Shown in pieces: positions 22,838 through 34,206 of a stretch of DNA of 64,000 nucleotides (its first letter is position 1; every line of letters begins with the position of its first letter). The notes below the pieces were generated by a model. The model was not told the origin of the DNA. It ran no database searches and was given only the letters and a program-made list of their open reading frames with translations. This DNA comes from Tricholoma matsutake (Eukaryota > Basidiomycota > Agaricomycetes > Agaricales > Tricholomataceae): NCBI GenBank assembly GCA_026075535.2, contig AP026541.1, positions 3,782,001 through 3,846,000 of the forward strand. The letters are read 5' to 3'. A program made the position numbers and the translations under genes.

Positions 22838-25800
22838 ATGCCGCGTTGTCCAAATTGTTCTCGCAAATGGCCAGACCAGATGTCTGTTCTTGCTCACATG
22901 AATCAACCTCTTGGATCCTGCTATAGCTACCAGGAGGAGATGACTTCTTTTGCAGATGAACTATGGCAGTTTCACCGCCGCAAGAAGATGCAAACTATCA
23001 TGGGCAATTCTCACCAGGAAGACGCGATGGCTGAAGTTCAGGTGGACATGGATGTTGACATGATAGAGTTGTAGCCTGGTGTTCATGAGGCTGATCCTGC
23101 CAGTGTGCCTTTGGAGAAGGATCCACATTTTATTGAAGAGTACAAAGGAGCAGCACAAAGCTTTGGAAGTGGGACAACATTCATGGATGAGTTTAATTCT
23201 GATGCTTACCGATCTGAACGCATTGATACTCCTTATTACCCATTTGCATCAAAATACAAGTGGGAATTGGCCTCTTTTCTTCTCCTTTCTGACCTAAGTA
23301 TGGCTTCAATCACAAAACTCTTGTCATTACATCTGGCGAGTCCCATGACCAAGATGTGAGGGAGTCCTGGCTAATTGTCAATGTTTGCAGATTAAAGGCC
23401 TTAATTTATCATTTTCTACTGCTCAACAACTTTGGGCATGTGCAGAAATGCTTCCAAAAGGGCCTGAGTGGAGGTACAAACCATGGATAACCAAACATCC
23501 TATGAAAACAAGTGTTTCCCTTTATTATAGGGATCCTCTCGACTGTTTGTGAGCACTTTTCCAGAGTCCTCTCACTGCTGACTATATTAATCTTACCCTA
23601 CTATGAATCTTCAAGACGGCAGCCAAAGTGACATGCATCTATAACGAATGGTGAACCAGAGATGCTGCATGGTCAATGCAGGTACTGTCAATCCCTAATT
23701 GTATGTGTGTTAGTACCCAACTCACTGGCAAATTTCCATTAGGCTCAGTTACCAGAGGGAGCGACGCTGCTTGGGGTTCTATCATCAGACAAGACAAACA
23801 TATCTGCAATGACTGGTGGGCGTATCGCACATCCTCTGTTGCTGAGCCTTGCAAATCTTGACATGGGTTTTCGTATGAAAGCATCAAATCATGCATTTCT
23901 ACTTCTTGCTCTACTTCCTGTACCAAAATTTATCCACATGAACAGCAAAATACGTGGCATTCTCAAAAATCGCCTACTGCATGAGTGCCTAGATTTTATT
24001 CTTGAACCACTGAAAATTGCCACTTGCATTGGCATTATAATGTCTGACGTTTTAGGGGGCCTTCGATATGTTTTCACACCTCTGGCTTCGTTTATTGTTG
24101 ACACTCCTGAGTCAGCAATGTTAGCTGGTGTCGGTGGAAAGATGTCGTCTGTTACCATGGCCTTCTATAAGTATTTCAGGGATGCTTTCCAACATGAGCC
24201 CCAGACTGCATCAACCACACTTGCTCAGCTGCAAGTACTTGAAGAACAAGCTGATCCATGGGACTTGGAGGTCTACGTCAAAGCAGCTGAGGCATTTTGG
24301 CTCAATGGTGTTCATTGGCCATTCTGGCGTGATTGGCCGCTTGCAGAGCCATCACAATTTCTTACTCCTGAACTGCTTCATCATTGGCATAAGATGTTCT
24401 GGGACCATGATGCCAAGTGGTGTATTCATGTGGTTGGGGATGCAGAGATTGATTTCTGATTCTCAGTCCTACATCCTCATACTGGATTTCATCATTTCAA
24501 GGAAGGGATTTCAAAGTTGAAGCAGGTAACTGGATGTGAACATCGTGATGTCCAATGCTTCATCATTCCCATTATTGTGGGAGCAGTTCCAAAATGCTTC
24601 CTCATTGCAGTTTGTGCACTGACAGATTTCTGTTACTTGTCGCAAGCACCAGAGATCACTGACAAAACATGCATGAAGATCCAAGATGCTCTTGCAGAAT
24701 TTCACAAACACAAGGATGTGATAATCTCAACTGGTGGACAAATAGGAAAGAAGAGAAAAGTAATTGACAACTGGTACATCCCCAAACTCGAGTTCATGCA
24801 AAGTGTGGTTCCCAACATCTGTGATAATGGGGTAGCCATGCAATGGTCGGCAGATCCAACAGAACATGCCCATATAACAGAAATCAAGCATCCCTTGAAG
24901 TCAACCAATAATCAAGACTATGAATCTCAGATTTGTCGTTACCTTGACCATGCTGAGAAATGTAGGCGATTTGACCTTGCGACAGCTGTTTGTGAGGCAT
25001 CTATCAACTTCCAGTTGATTGATGGTAGTCCTTGCAATGAGGGAGAGTTACAAGATGTGAATGATGATAAAAGTGATCTAGATAGTGACCTCGATGATCC
25101 TGATGACCCTAAAGCCAAAGTGCTTGATACCAGCACATTAGTGGGCATGCAGTCTAGAGCATGCAATCCTGGAGATTACTTTACACTAGCAGCTAGGCTT
25201 CAACAAGGCCTACACCCACATGCTCCTCGTCCATTCCAAACACTTTTGGATGCAAAAACGGCACTTCATCTTAACTGAGACCCAAGCCATCAAAGAATGA
25301 CTGTTGATCAAGCAGCAGCACAGTTCAAAATTCCCAATTTATGTGGTGCTCTTGCTGACTATCTGATTAATGGAGATGCTGTCCATGTTGGTGGTCACCG
25401 TTTATTGAGAGATAATCATGCCAGCTTGCCATTCAATGCTGTTGACATCTGGACCAAGGTGCGGATCCAAAACCGTGCTTACCATACACCACACAACATA
25501 ATTCCGGCTCAAACGGCCAATGCTCTTCCTCCTTCAACAACATGGCCATCAGGACGTGCCGACGCAGTCCTTATTAACATCAATTCAGATTCTGTTTGGC
25601 CTCATAGTGGTTTGAATGGTATGATACCCCTCAATTTCTGTCTGACAGAAATTCATTCTGGGTCTAGGGCATCAAGTTGTACAGTTGCGTCTCATCTTCC
25701 ATGTCATCCCCCTTACAGACACTTTCCTGACACCAGAAATGAACAAATTCTTATTATACGTCCAGCACTTCGACATTGTCCCTCAATGCAATCAAAAGCT

Positions 25801-26062
25801 CTCTGGCTCAGCTATATGTCAAGGACCTTATCCTGATCCAGCATCACAAATGTTTGTTCTGAAGCGTGCCCTTCGTCAAGATGGAAGTATCATAGGCAAT
25901 GTTATCTCCCTTAGTTGGCTCAGAGCTCTAGTTGAGCTTACTCCTGTTTTTGGAGAGAAAGCAGATCTGAGGCTCACGAAGGAAATATTTTTGGAGTATA
26001 GCATGCACTTCTGGCTTGATAAATATTTTGATAAAGAACTGTTCTATGTGTTTACCGGCTGA
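22838..26062 (+). pseudogene. Plavaka-type transposase
   Basis: Starts MPRCPNCSRKWPDQ with a Cys2...His...Cys zinc finger (CPNC, then LAHMNQPLGSC) typical of Plavaka proteins (CACTA-related, described in Agaricomycetes). Landmarks follow: YYPFASKYKWELASFLL, LSDLSMASI, LPKGPEWRYKPW, LLSSDKTNISAMTGGRI, GFRMKASNHAFLLLALLPVP, RYVFTPLASFIVDTPE, NGVHWPFWRDWPLAEPS, LHHWHKMFWDHDAKW, NWYIPKLEFMQSVVPNI, TEHAHITEIKHP, and a C-terminal VLKRALRQDGSIIGNV part ending at 26062. A probable intron lies near 23680. In-frame stops include TAG at 23072-23074 and several TGAs (about 23548-23650, 24457-24459 after EIDF, 25276-25278 after HLN). Coding similarity resumes past each stop, so this is a fairly recent relic. 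Confidence 0.82.
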
Positions 26063-26194
26063 TCATTGCTGTGGAATGGTGGCTTGATACCATTTCTCTC
26101 ATCATAGAATATACATGGATGTCAAGAACAATAGTATTATTTCTACTTAGACTTGGATGAGAATTAAATAAATAAGCAAGTCTACAGATATCTA

Positions 26195-27112
26195 CATGAT
26201 GGTGTACAGAAAGCCCAGTTCTGTGCAGAGCTGCACAGCCCATGAGATCTGCACAGAGCTGCACAGAGCTATGCAGTTCACACAGTTGTCTGTGGTGCTC
26301 TGTGAGAATCTATGCTGTGCTATGATATTGATTGACATCTGTGGGAAAAATCAGAGTTTGCTGATGCTCCAGATCATGATCTCCTTGATCACTCTTTTGA
26401 CCATTCCTCCTCTATTTCTTGACAGATTTCTCTCATCTCTTTTGGGTTCTATGGAATAAATTTACCTCTCTCTGCCCCTGCTCTCTGATTAACAGCACGT
26501 TGCATTACTGTGGAGATATACTCAGATTATTGCCTTTTTTGGAATACCCAGTTCAGTCAACTCTCTGGTGCATGGCATGGGCTCTTCTACTATATGGGTG
26601 GTCCCTAACTCAAGGAAACATGTATTACTATGAGATTATACTATTATATCTGCATTATATTGAGACATAGAAGTTCTGTAGGCCTTGGGTGAGTGACTGT
26701 AACCTACTTGAATGTATTGACTCCTCACCTCTCTTTTACAGAGTCATAGACCACTATAAAGTGGTATTTATACTCAACATACCTTGTTATATGTGTATAT
26801 ACAACCACAAGTGGTCCTCAGGAGCTGGCATGCAGTAATAAGGAGAATAGGTGAGTAGTTGAAGATACTGTCTTTGAGGACGAAGTATTGACCATATGGA
26901 CAACCTGTGGGTCATAAATGAAGGGAAATAGGCTACTATAAATGCATAGTAGAGCCTTTGGATATAGAAGCAGTGTGTGCTTTGTGGTGAGTGAAGTTCA
27001 CCTATGTTGATGGGAGGCCCATGCCCTGGTGAGCCAGGACCTTCTTCCCAAACTATTTCCTTTATCTACCCTCAATCTACATTATTATTGGGCCCAGGAA
27101 ACGAAGAAAGTG
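26195..27112 (-). repeat. Long inverted repeat, right copy
   Basis: Inverted counterpart of 16319-17245, with small indels and many transitions. Its inner end (26220-26280) carries the same CTGCACAGAGCTGCACAG motifs. The outer end reads GTTCACTTTCTTCG on the minus strand, against GTTCGTCGCTTTCTTC on the left. Confidence 0.8.
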
Positions 27113-27606
27113 AACACTTTGGTGCCACGGATCTCCCAGGGTATGCATACCCCCTCCTGACTCCATATCCTCTTTTCTGGCTATCCTAACAACTGTAGGG
27201 TCTTTATTGGGTCTATCAGATCATTTATTAGGACCATTATATCCTCTTTTTATGTGCATAGCATAAGTGAAAGGTATAGGGATGCAGGTAAGTGACAACC
27301 TCTCCCCCCTCCCATACAGGTGCACTGACAGGGAGCCCCTTGTTCCCAGCTTTCCCAACATCAATCCCCACCTCTACATACACTATTATACCTCTCTACA
27401 TACACACCTTTGGCTGTAGAAGATGCACAAGCCCAGTAGATGGTATCTGTCTCGTACTTCCCTCACTTCTCCCCATTCCCCCCCCTCTCACTTCATGCAG
27501 CTCCCTTTCTCTGTCATGTATATATTATATATAATTATATATCCCTGTACATGTGGTAGAACCCCTCAATGAAAAGAAGAGTCCTCTTCCCCTTATGAAG
27601 GGAGAA
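27113..27606. other. Non-coding, pyrimidine-rich stretch
   Basis: No gene recognised. Contains C-rich tracts, an AT palindromic run near 27520-27540 and CAATGAAAAGAAG near 27570. It may be part of another LTR, but I found no matching partner. Confidence 0.3.
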
Positions 27607-27920
27607 TGTTGGTTTACAAGCTTAATATAGATGAAAAAGCGAAAATATGTGTTTATTGACACTATATATACATGTACAAGTGTTATATACAAAAAAAGCA
27701 AAGGAAAATGAGTGGAATAGTGTGCTCATCATCAGGGATGATGGGTGCATGGTTAGCCGAAGGTGTCGTGCACGTTGATCAACCATGGGAGACCATGATC
27801 TGTTGATGATTGGAATGGGAACCGTGGTGGGAGGGTGCCATGCACATGCCTGGAGCTATAGCTTATGTGAGCACAGTATGTATCTGTGACCCAGATAGAA
27901 CAGGATAAAACTAATCAACA
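27607..27920 (-). mobile_element. Copia-like LTR, 314 bp
   Basis: Read on the minus strand it starts TGTTGATTAG and ends AACCAACA, with TATATATAG (27661-27670) followed by AATAAA (27651-27660 region) as promoter and poly(A)-like signals. CACCGGGG lies just outside the TGTTGATT end and could be a short polypurine tract of a 3' LTR. No target duplication was found. A second sequence starting TGTTGATTAGTTT lies at 39242. Confidence 0.55.
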
Positions 27921-27957
27921 ACCCCGGTGTTGATCCACCCTTCCTTATGGCAACAGA

Positions 27958-28088
27958 ACCTGGACTGCCCCCTTTTTGATCAATAGATCAGCAAAGCCAT
28001 TAGCCAATCACTGGACAAGGTCCAGGCAAGTGGTGTTGCTGAATTACCAACAATAATAGGTGACTTGTGTGACTCCATTGATGTTATC
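27958..28088 (+). repeat. Inverted coding segment, left copy
   Basis: About 130 bp that recurs inverted at 33998-34127 (about 85-90% alike by eye). In the intact frame both read ATEPGLPxFDQ, AISQSLDKVQAS and LPTIIGDLCDS. This copy has an extra T after CCCCCT and so is out of frame. Confidence 0.75.
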
Positions 28089-28194
28089 CAAGTCTAACAT
28101 TCGACATGGTGAGCAACTGGCCCCAGACAACGCTCTCATCCCTCTTAAAGAGGAGGTTCAAGGTCAGACCACCCTTCCTTCACCCTCTAAGACA

Positions 28195-28985
28195 TCATGC
28201 AAACCCATTAAGACTCACCAGAAGGACCATCACACTCAATGTCAAGTCAAGGTTGAGTTCTCTGATACCATTGACAACATAAAGGCCAAGATCCAAGATA
28301 AGAAGGGTAAGTCCTTTGTTTGGTCTGGGAGTATTTTCTAAGGCCCTGATGCTTATTGTCTGCATTCTTCCTCACCAACAGTGCCTCATCTTTGCTGGAA
28401 AGCAACTTAAGGAAGGCGGGACACTGTCCAATATCCAGAAGGAGTCAACCCTCCACCTTGTGCTCCACCTGCATGGTGAAATACAGATCTTTGTCTAGAC
28501 CCATATAGGGAAGATGATCACCTTCAAGGTCAAGTTGTTGGACACTATCAACAATGTCACGGCCAAGATCCAGAACAAAGAAGGGTACATCTTTTTCACT
28601 GTTCTCATATAATCTATCATGATTCCTCAACATGCCAGTGTAGTATTCCCCTGGATCAGCAACACCTCATCTTCACCAGCAAATAACTGGTTGCACGCCT
28701 CTGACTACAACATTTGGAAGGAATCCACCCTACACCCTGTCCTCCATCTGTGTGGCAGCATGCATATCTTTGTGAAGACATTGATGGGGAAGACCATCAC
28801 CCTTGAGGTTGAATTGTTGGACACGATTGACAATGTCAAAGCAAAGATTCAGGAGAAGGAGGGCATCAACAGTGTCTCATCTTCACTGGCAAGCAGCTTG
28901 AGAACCTGCTCCCTTTCTGACTACAACATTCAGAAGGAGTTGATACTCTACCTTGGCCTATGCCTTTGTGGAGGTTCATCAGGGC
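28195..28985 (+). pseudogene. Polyubiquitin pseudogene, three degenerate units
   Basis: Three head-to-tail ubiquitin units. Unit 1: [19 protein letters not shown], an intron at 28306-28380 (GTAAGT...CAACAG), then [16 protein letters not shown] and [15 protein letters not shown]. Unit 2: IQIFV, TAG, GKMITFKVKLLDTINN, an intron at the same place, then [11 protein letters not shown] and a stop. Unit 3: [36 protein letters not shown], a frame slip, DYNIQKEL and LCLCGG. Ubiquitin is normally nearly invariant, so this much change shows no selection. The intron after KEG in two units says the source was a genomic copy, not reverse-transcribed mRNA. It lies between the inverted segments with the integrase-like gene and the alpha-kinase. 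Confidence 0.88.
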
Positions 28986-29369
28986 ATTGATGGGTGTACC
29001 TTACAGTTCCACCACTGCTCTTGTGTTGTTTTAGCATAGGATCTTTTTCTATTGGGTGCTGTTCCTCTTTCTGTACACATTTGACTTTAATATACCAATT
29101 CACTGCTCTAACTGCCTACATACATGAATAAAAGGAACAGCCAGGCAGTGCTCGGCTGCAACATGTGTACATGCATGTATCCATCAATTCATTTAGTGTG
29201 TATGAGAGTATAATAATGTGCAACTTGAACCAGATACCTTGTGAAATACTCATGCAGCATGCCCAAGTAGCTCCCTTGTCAAGATGGGGGGGTTGACATA
29301 AACCAATTCGTGTGTCTCTTGAACTTTGTGTATCTTCTTGATGATGGACTGATTTCTGTATAGCACCAA

Positions 29370-31041
29370 GAAGTGAGTTGGATAGCTGGATTTCATATTA
29401 TTGGCATCTGGGGTTTCCTGACACCAAGGTCGCTGATCATGCTTTGGATCATTTCAATCGCAATGTGTATGGACTGAGGTACTGTGTCAGGCATGTGTCC
29501 AGAAATCAAAAAACTAATGCCAGCTATTCGATCATAGCAAAAAGTCTGTCCAAAGGATCAGGAAAAATTTAGGTCTGAAAGGAACCATACAACAAGCTGC
29601 CACCTTTAAAACTATTACAGAGATTTACAAGGTTCTTCGAGCATGCTTTCCAACAATGGGAGCCTGTCGAATGGTGACAGTTATCTGGCAAGAGCACTCA
29701 ATTCAGGTTTCTGAGTAATATTATCTGTTTTTCCTATGATGGATTGAGACTTAACATTGTACACTATAGGAAGCTAGTTAATGAGTTCCTCTGTCATGTT
29801 GAGCCTGAGGCTGTAGCAAAACATAAACATGGTTGATTTAAATGGAGGCAGTTCTGGTCAGCAGGTGTTATGGAGTATTGGTCAATTGACCAGCACGATA
29901 TGTGGGGAAGATTTGGGTTATGGCTGCATCTTGGGAATGATCCATATGCTGGCCAATTTGCATGGCTCAAGGTGTGGTGGTGTAATCAGAACCCTCATTT
30001 ACTGATAAGCTACTATCTCGAGGCTGCTCATAAAGTTGGAGGCATGTTTCTCACAGCTCTCTTGATTTTTGAATGACTTAGACAAGCTTCTAGGTATTCC
30101 ACTTCTCACAGTGAGTGATCCTGGCCCAGAAAATAATGGAATTGTCAATATGCACACTATGATGCATCATCAGCTCAACCCCTCCCTGCGTGACACTCTA
30201 CAGCATCTCTTCTGCCACAACAAGACAAACATCAAATTGGAAATAGGCTGGTCCCAGTTTCATGCACAATGGGCCCCTGGTTTCGAGGATCTCTTCGATT
30301 TTGGAGTCAACTCTGGGCTCTACACTACATCAGATGCTCTTGAGAAGTATGCATATTGAGTCATTGTTGATACCAACCCACTGATCTGAAATGTTAAAGT
30401 CTGATCTTTTGGTGGCTTGCTATTCCATGGCTTCAGGTTGAAATTGACAAATGGGTCACAATGTACAACTCTAGCCCACAATGAGCCAATAAGCACAAGA
30501 CTCTACCCCATGGAATACCCAATCTCATACATGCAAAATCTGAACGATTTAAGTCAAAGAATTTTCAGGTATGTAGAATAGTTGTGTCACATGGCATGGC
30601 AACTTTGCTAACATTGTCCATTGTCAGATTATGATCTCTACTGATATGTTCAATGGGATGCAACAAGAATGGGCACCACTGAACAACCCAGTCTTTCAAC
30701 TGACACCAACGTCATTCCATAACCAAGCCAACAACCACTACACTTCTCTTGGATGGCCTGCAATATCTAGAGGAACATTTTGGGACATTTACAAGTTGCT
30801 CCTTGCCTGCTTCTAACAAGGTCCTGTGGATACAAGTATTGGAGAAGAGTTTAATCTTGCTAATCTCAGAGCTGATCAAGATATGGATCTGCTTCCTAGA
30901 CTTCAGAAGATGTGGATTGGCAATGAAGTTGTTGGAGATGGTGTGGTATTACAGGAGGATTATGATGAGGCAGACTTCACCTCAGAGAATGAGGAATCTG
31001 AAGGTGCCTATGCTGCTGATTTCACTGATAATGAGGAGTAG
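29370..31041 (+). pseudogene. Fungal integrase-like DDE protein (non-LTR-linked)
   Basis: An almost full-length member of a basidiomycete family with a retroviral-integrase-like core. In order: ISYYWHLGFPDTKVADH, GLRYCVRHVSR, a region around LRACFPTMGACRM, RKLVNEFLCHVEPEAV, WRQFWSAGVMEYWSIDQHDMW (first Asp), GLWLHLGNDPYAGQFAWLK, WWCNQNPHLLISYYLEA, LLTVSDPGPENNGIVN (second acidic pair), QHLFCHNKTNIKLEI, WAPGFEDLFDFGVNSGLY, an intron near 30348-30404, WWLAIPWLQVEIDKWV, KTLPHGIP, MQQEWAPLNNPVFQLTP and FWDIYKLLLACF, ending acidic at 31039-31041. TGA codons stand for Arg after KHG (about 29836) and after SSPQ (about 30483), and one frame slip was seen. No LTR or retroelement domain is attached. 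Role inferred: an orphan DDE recombinase. Confidence 0.72.
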
Positions 31042-31172
31042 GTTTTGGGGTCACATCTTGGTGATAGTTTTGTTTATTTGCACTCATTGATGATATTTAC
31101 TGTCCTGGACCCAAAATAGACTTTCACTGTTACTTCCTCACCTACTGCCAAATTGGATGTTCATTCTAGGAA

Positions 31173-33739
31173 ATGAGTGAACCTCCAGGCTCCCATTATG
31201 CTGCTGACTTCACAAGTGTTAAAGCAGCCATGGAGCATACCTGTGAGAATTGTGGTACTACTGCTGTTCTGAAGCACATGCATAACAAGGACTATTTGAA
31301 ACTTGGTTGAGATCTGTGTCCCAACTGCTACCAGTATTACCATAACAAGAATGGTACTGTACGTCACAGCAGTGCACAGACACCACAGGTTGAACACTCA
31401 GCAAGTCATCGACGTGATGTTCACAGACATGTAGCTCAGGTGCAGCGAGGTCATAAGTAGATGCCCAACTTCTGATGACTAGCCACTCATATTCTGCCAG
31501 ATTTTAGCAATGATGTGCAAGCCATTGGAGGGAGTAACCAAGCAATGGAACAAGGTCATCCAGTGGGATACATGATGAACACCTCATCTGGGCCTCTCAG
31601 TACACCAGGTCCATTGGTTTATTTACCAGGAAATGTTCTGCAGCATACCATTCCTCCTTCCATGCATCCACAGAGTAGAGGCCCACAGCCTGTTGGTTAC
31701 ACACAAGCACATGCAGCATATCCTGCTGAACGACATGAGCAAATCCAACAGGCATATTCCACCCACAATGGTGAGGTTGTTGTCATCAAAGTGTGAATGG
31801 TAGTGATGCTTCCTGGTCATGTGCAGATGCAGCTCATTCATGTATGGTTCTACTCTTCCCTGAGTAATGACATCTATTTACATGCATTAATTCCAGGATC
31901 TCATCGAAGCAGTGGATCACATACCAGTTCATATTGGAGCAGTGGCTTTGAAGAAAACACTGTACAATGCTGTGATCCCTAGGTGGAATAGATGGACAAA
32001 CAACTTTCCACTTCATATTGACCAAATTACTATGTGGGATAAGTTGTGGGCTGTCCTTGAATCCAGTGTTCTGGATTGTGATGTGATCACAAAGTATTTC
32101 TTCAAAACTGGAAAGAAAGGAACCCAGACATTCAAAAGTGGCAAGGCCATTATCCACTTTCATGTCCCAAATGAAATCTATGATGCCATGCTCAAGAAGA
32201 GAGACACTGATGCAGGGCCAGCAGAGAAGAACACAGTGGGGAGAAAACCAGCAGGAAGAAAAGTCACAGCAGCAAAGGTTAAAGACATTGAACTGAGCAT
32301 GGCAGCAGATTTTACAGTAGGTATTTTAACATGTCTTCGAACAATACATCACTGAAATGGGAATTAGGTTGTAGGCAAAGGGAAGAGATGAGCCCAAAGT
32401 ACCTCACCTACATCTGAACAAGAAGATCATGACTCTTCCAAAATTGAGATCATGTCTCCCTTGAAACTTGTAGAATCCATGATTCACAAGAAAAAGTGCA
32501 GAGCAGTCATCCATTCAACTGCCACTCCCACAAGCCACTCTGATGTATGAAGCGCCTCTATGTCAACTAGCTGTGCCACATCCAGGTCAAAACCACCCTC
32601 TCCATCTGCTGAATGTATCAGCTGGGCCTTGAAGACACAGCAACTACTGACAAATAAAGAAATGAGTTCATTCCATATGTCACTAGTATCTTCCTGATAT
32701 ATCACTCACGAGAATCTGTGTAGTTTGTCTCACTACTTTCAATGTTGTTGTGTATTCTGTTGAGTGCCAAACATGGGCACAATTCCTTGACCAAGCTGCA
32801 GAACCTACTCAAATATCTATTGGCAAAGAAGGAAATAACTTTTACCTTGGAAAACCACTAACTTTGACCCTGCAATTAGATCTGGCAACTTTGAACATGA
32901 AAAAAGGAAGCTTCAAGCTGTCTGCCTTCGGTATGTCAATGCCAGCTGTCTTCAAAGCAGGGTGTACAGAGGCCATCTGTGCGAAGCACACCTACAATGC
33001 AGTAGAAAGAGTTGTTGAGGTTGATGGATCACTCACAAAGAAGGTTGTCAATGTGGCTCATGAGGGTGAGAAGCAATTCCAGCACCTCATGATGGAGGTC
33101 TCATGTCTTGTCTGGGCTCAAGCTTTGCTTGATATCATTTATGACTTCATCAAGGAGGAGTCAGACTCGGAAGGTCCAACAAAGTTACCTTTCTGTATTC
33201 CACAGCTCTGTTTTGTCAAGGTGGCAATCACAATTGAACAATCTTCATCAACATCTGCAAAGAAGACAACTTTCCTAATTGAGGAGGTTATTGATGAAAA
33301 TACAGAGGGGCCATTCAGGAAGTACCTCAACAATGTCTCAGCAGAGCCTCTGGTGATAGAAACAAAGGAGGATGAAGAGTGGGCAAAGTTTTTGGCATTT
33401 AGTCAGCATGTGCAATATTGGAAGACAAAGAAGCAGGTGTTTGTGTCTGATTATCAAGGTAAACAATCCATCATCTAATACAACTTAATCAATGCTTAAC
33501 AATCCTCCCCCAGGTGGAAATATGCTGCTGAGCGATCCTCAGATTTCATTGGCAGGGTGAGCCTGTTGTATGTTTCTTTGAGAGTATTTCATATCTAAAC
33601 ATGTCTTTCCAGTGCCCTTGGTCCTATCTTTGCTGAAGGTAATATACCTGCTGCCCACCGCAACTTCGAAACAAACCATTGCTGCAACCTTTTTTGCAAG
33701 TGGTTCAATGTACCCACTTTTAAGCACAACAGTGCCTGA
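31173..33739 (+). pseudogene. Alpha-type protein kinase with N-terminal zinc ribbon
   Basis: N-terminus (31173) has CENCGTTAVLKHMHN and LCPNCYQYYHNK, a C2-C2 zinc ribbon, with TGA between LG and DLCPN. After an intron come a Gln/Pro-rich linker, then IHDLIEAVDHIP and WRWTN-like text, KSGKAIIHFHVP, and a Ser/Thr-rich linker with two more TGAs. The kinase domain (32750-33739) shows FKLSAFGMSMP, a glycine-poor loop, HEGEKQFQHLMMEVSCLVWA, FLIEEVIDENTEGPFRKYLN, LAFSQHVQYWKTKKQVFVSD, an intron, GGNMLLSDPQI, then IFAEGNIPAAHRNFE and CNLFCKWFNV. These are alpha-kinase landmarks (LIEE, FVSDxQG, GGxLLTDPQI, GNxG-like end). The family is greatly expanded in basidiomycetes. Three TGAs at Arg positions make it a pseudogene. 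Confidence 0.8.
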
Positions 33740-33918
33740 TGCATTCCCTACCAGTCATTTCCTTGCTATTACTCTTCTTGCCATACTTTCCATTTTAATC
33801 TTCTCTGTCTCATATTCATCATGTCAATGTCCTTATCACACACAAACCCTCCTTTAGACCTTCCTTTTGATACCTCCTTACACTTCTTCAGACCAACTTT
33901 GGTGAACATTCCTTAGAC

Positions 33919-34206
33919 TTAAAGATAAATTAAAGACCCAATTAATAGTTCAATTATATCGTAGAGGAAAAAGTGAAGGTGTTTGCGAACTTGGATACCA
34001 TCAACAGAGTCACACAAGTCACCTATTATTGTTGGTAATTTGGCAACACTGCTTGCCTGGACCTTGTCCAGTGATTGGCTAATGGCTTCACTGATCCATT
34101 GATCAAAAGAGGGCAGTCCAGGTTCTGTTGCCATACTTCCTTCACTGACAACCTGGGTGTCAGGAGAAGCAATTCTGAAAGAACCATCAACCACTAGCTG
34201 TGGCAC
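33919..34206 (-). repeat. Inverted coding segment, right copy, in an open frame
   Basis: The minus frame 33919-34206 is open over MATEPGLPSFDQWISEAI, SLDKVQASSVAKLPTII and GDLCDSVDGIQV. The core 33998-34127 is the inverted partner of 27958-28088. Protein family not recognised; it sits just beyond the C-terminus of the Mutator-like remnant on the same strand. Confidence 0.6.

Larger units (their letters stand above)
16319..27112. mobile_element. Plavaka-type transposon 1 (inferred whole unit)
   Basis: A 10.8-kb segment bounded by the two long inverted repeats. It contains a Plavaka-type transposase on plus (22838-26062), a DUF6532-like gene on minus (17578-20430), a small coiled-coil ORF, and a four-copy tandem repeat between them. 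The left boundary cuts the gypsy gag-protease frame at 16318, consistent with insertion there, but the right flank does not obviously resume that frame and I found no clean target duplication. Treating this as one unit is inference. Confidence 0.5.
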
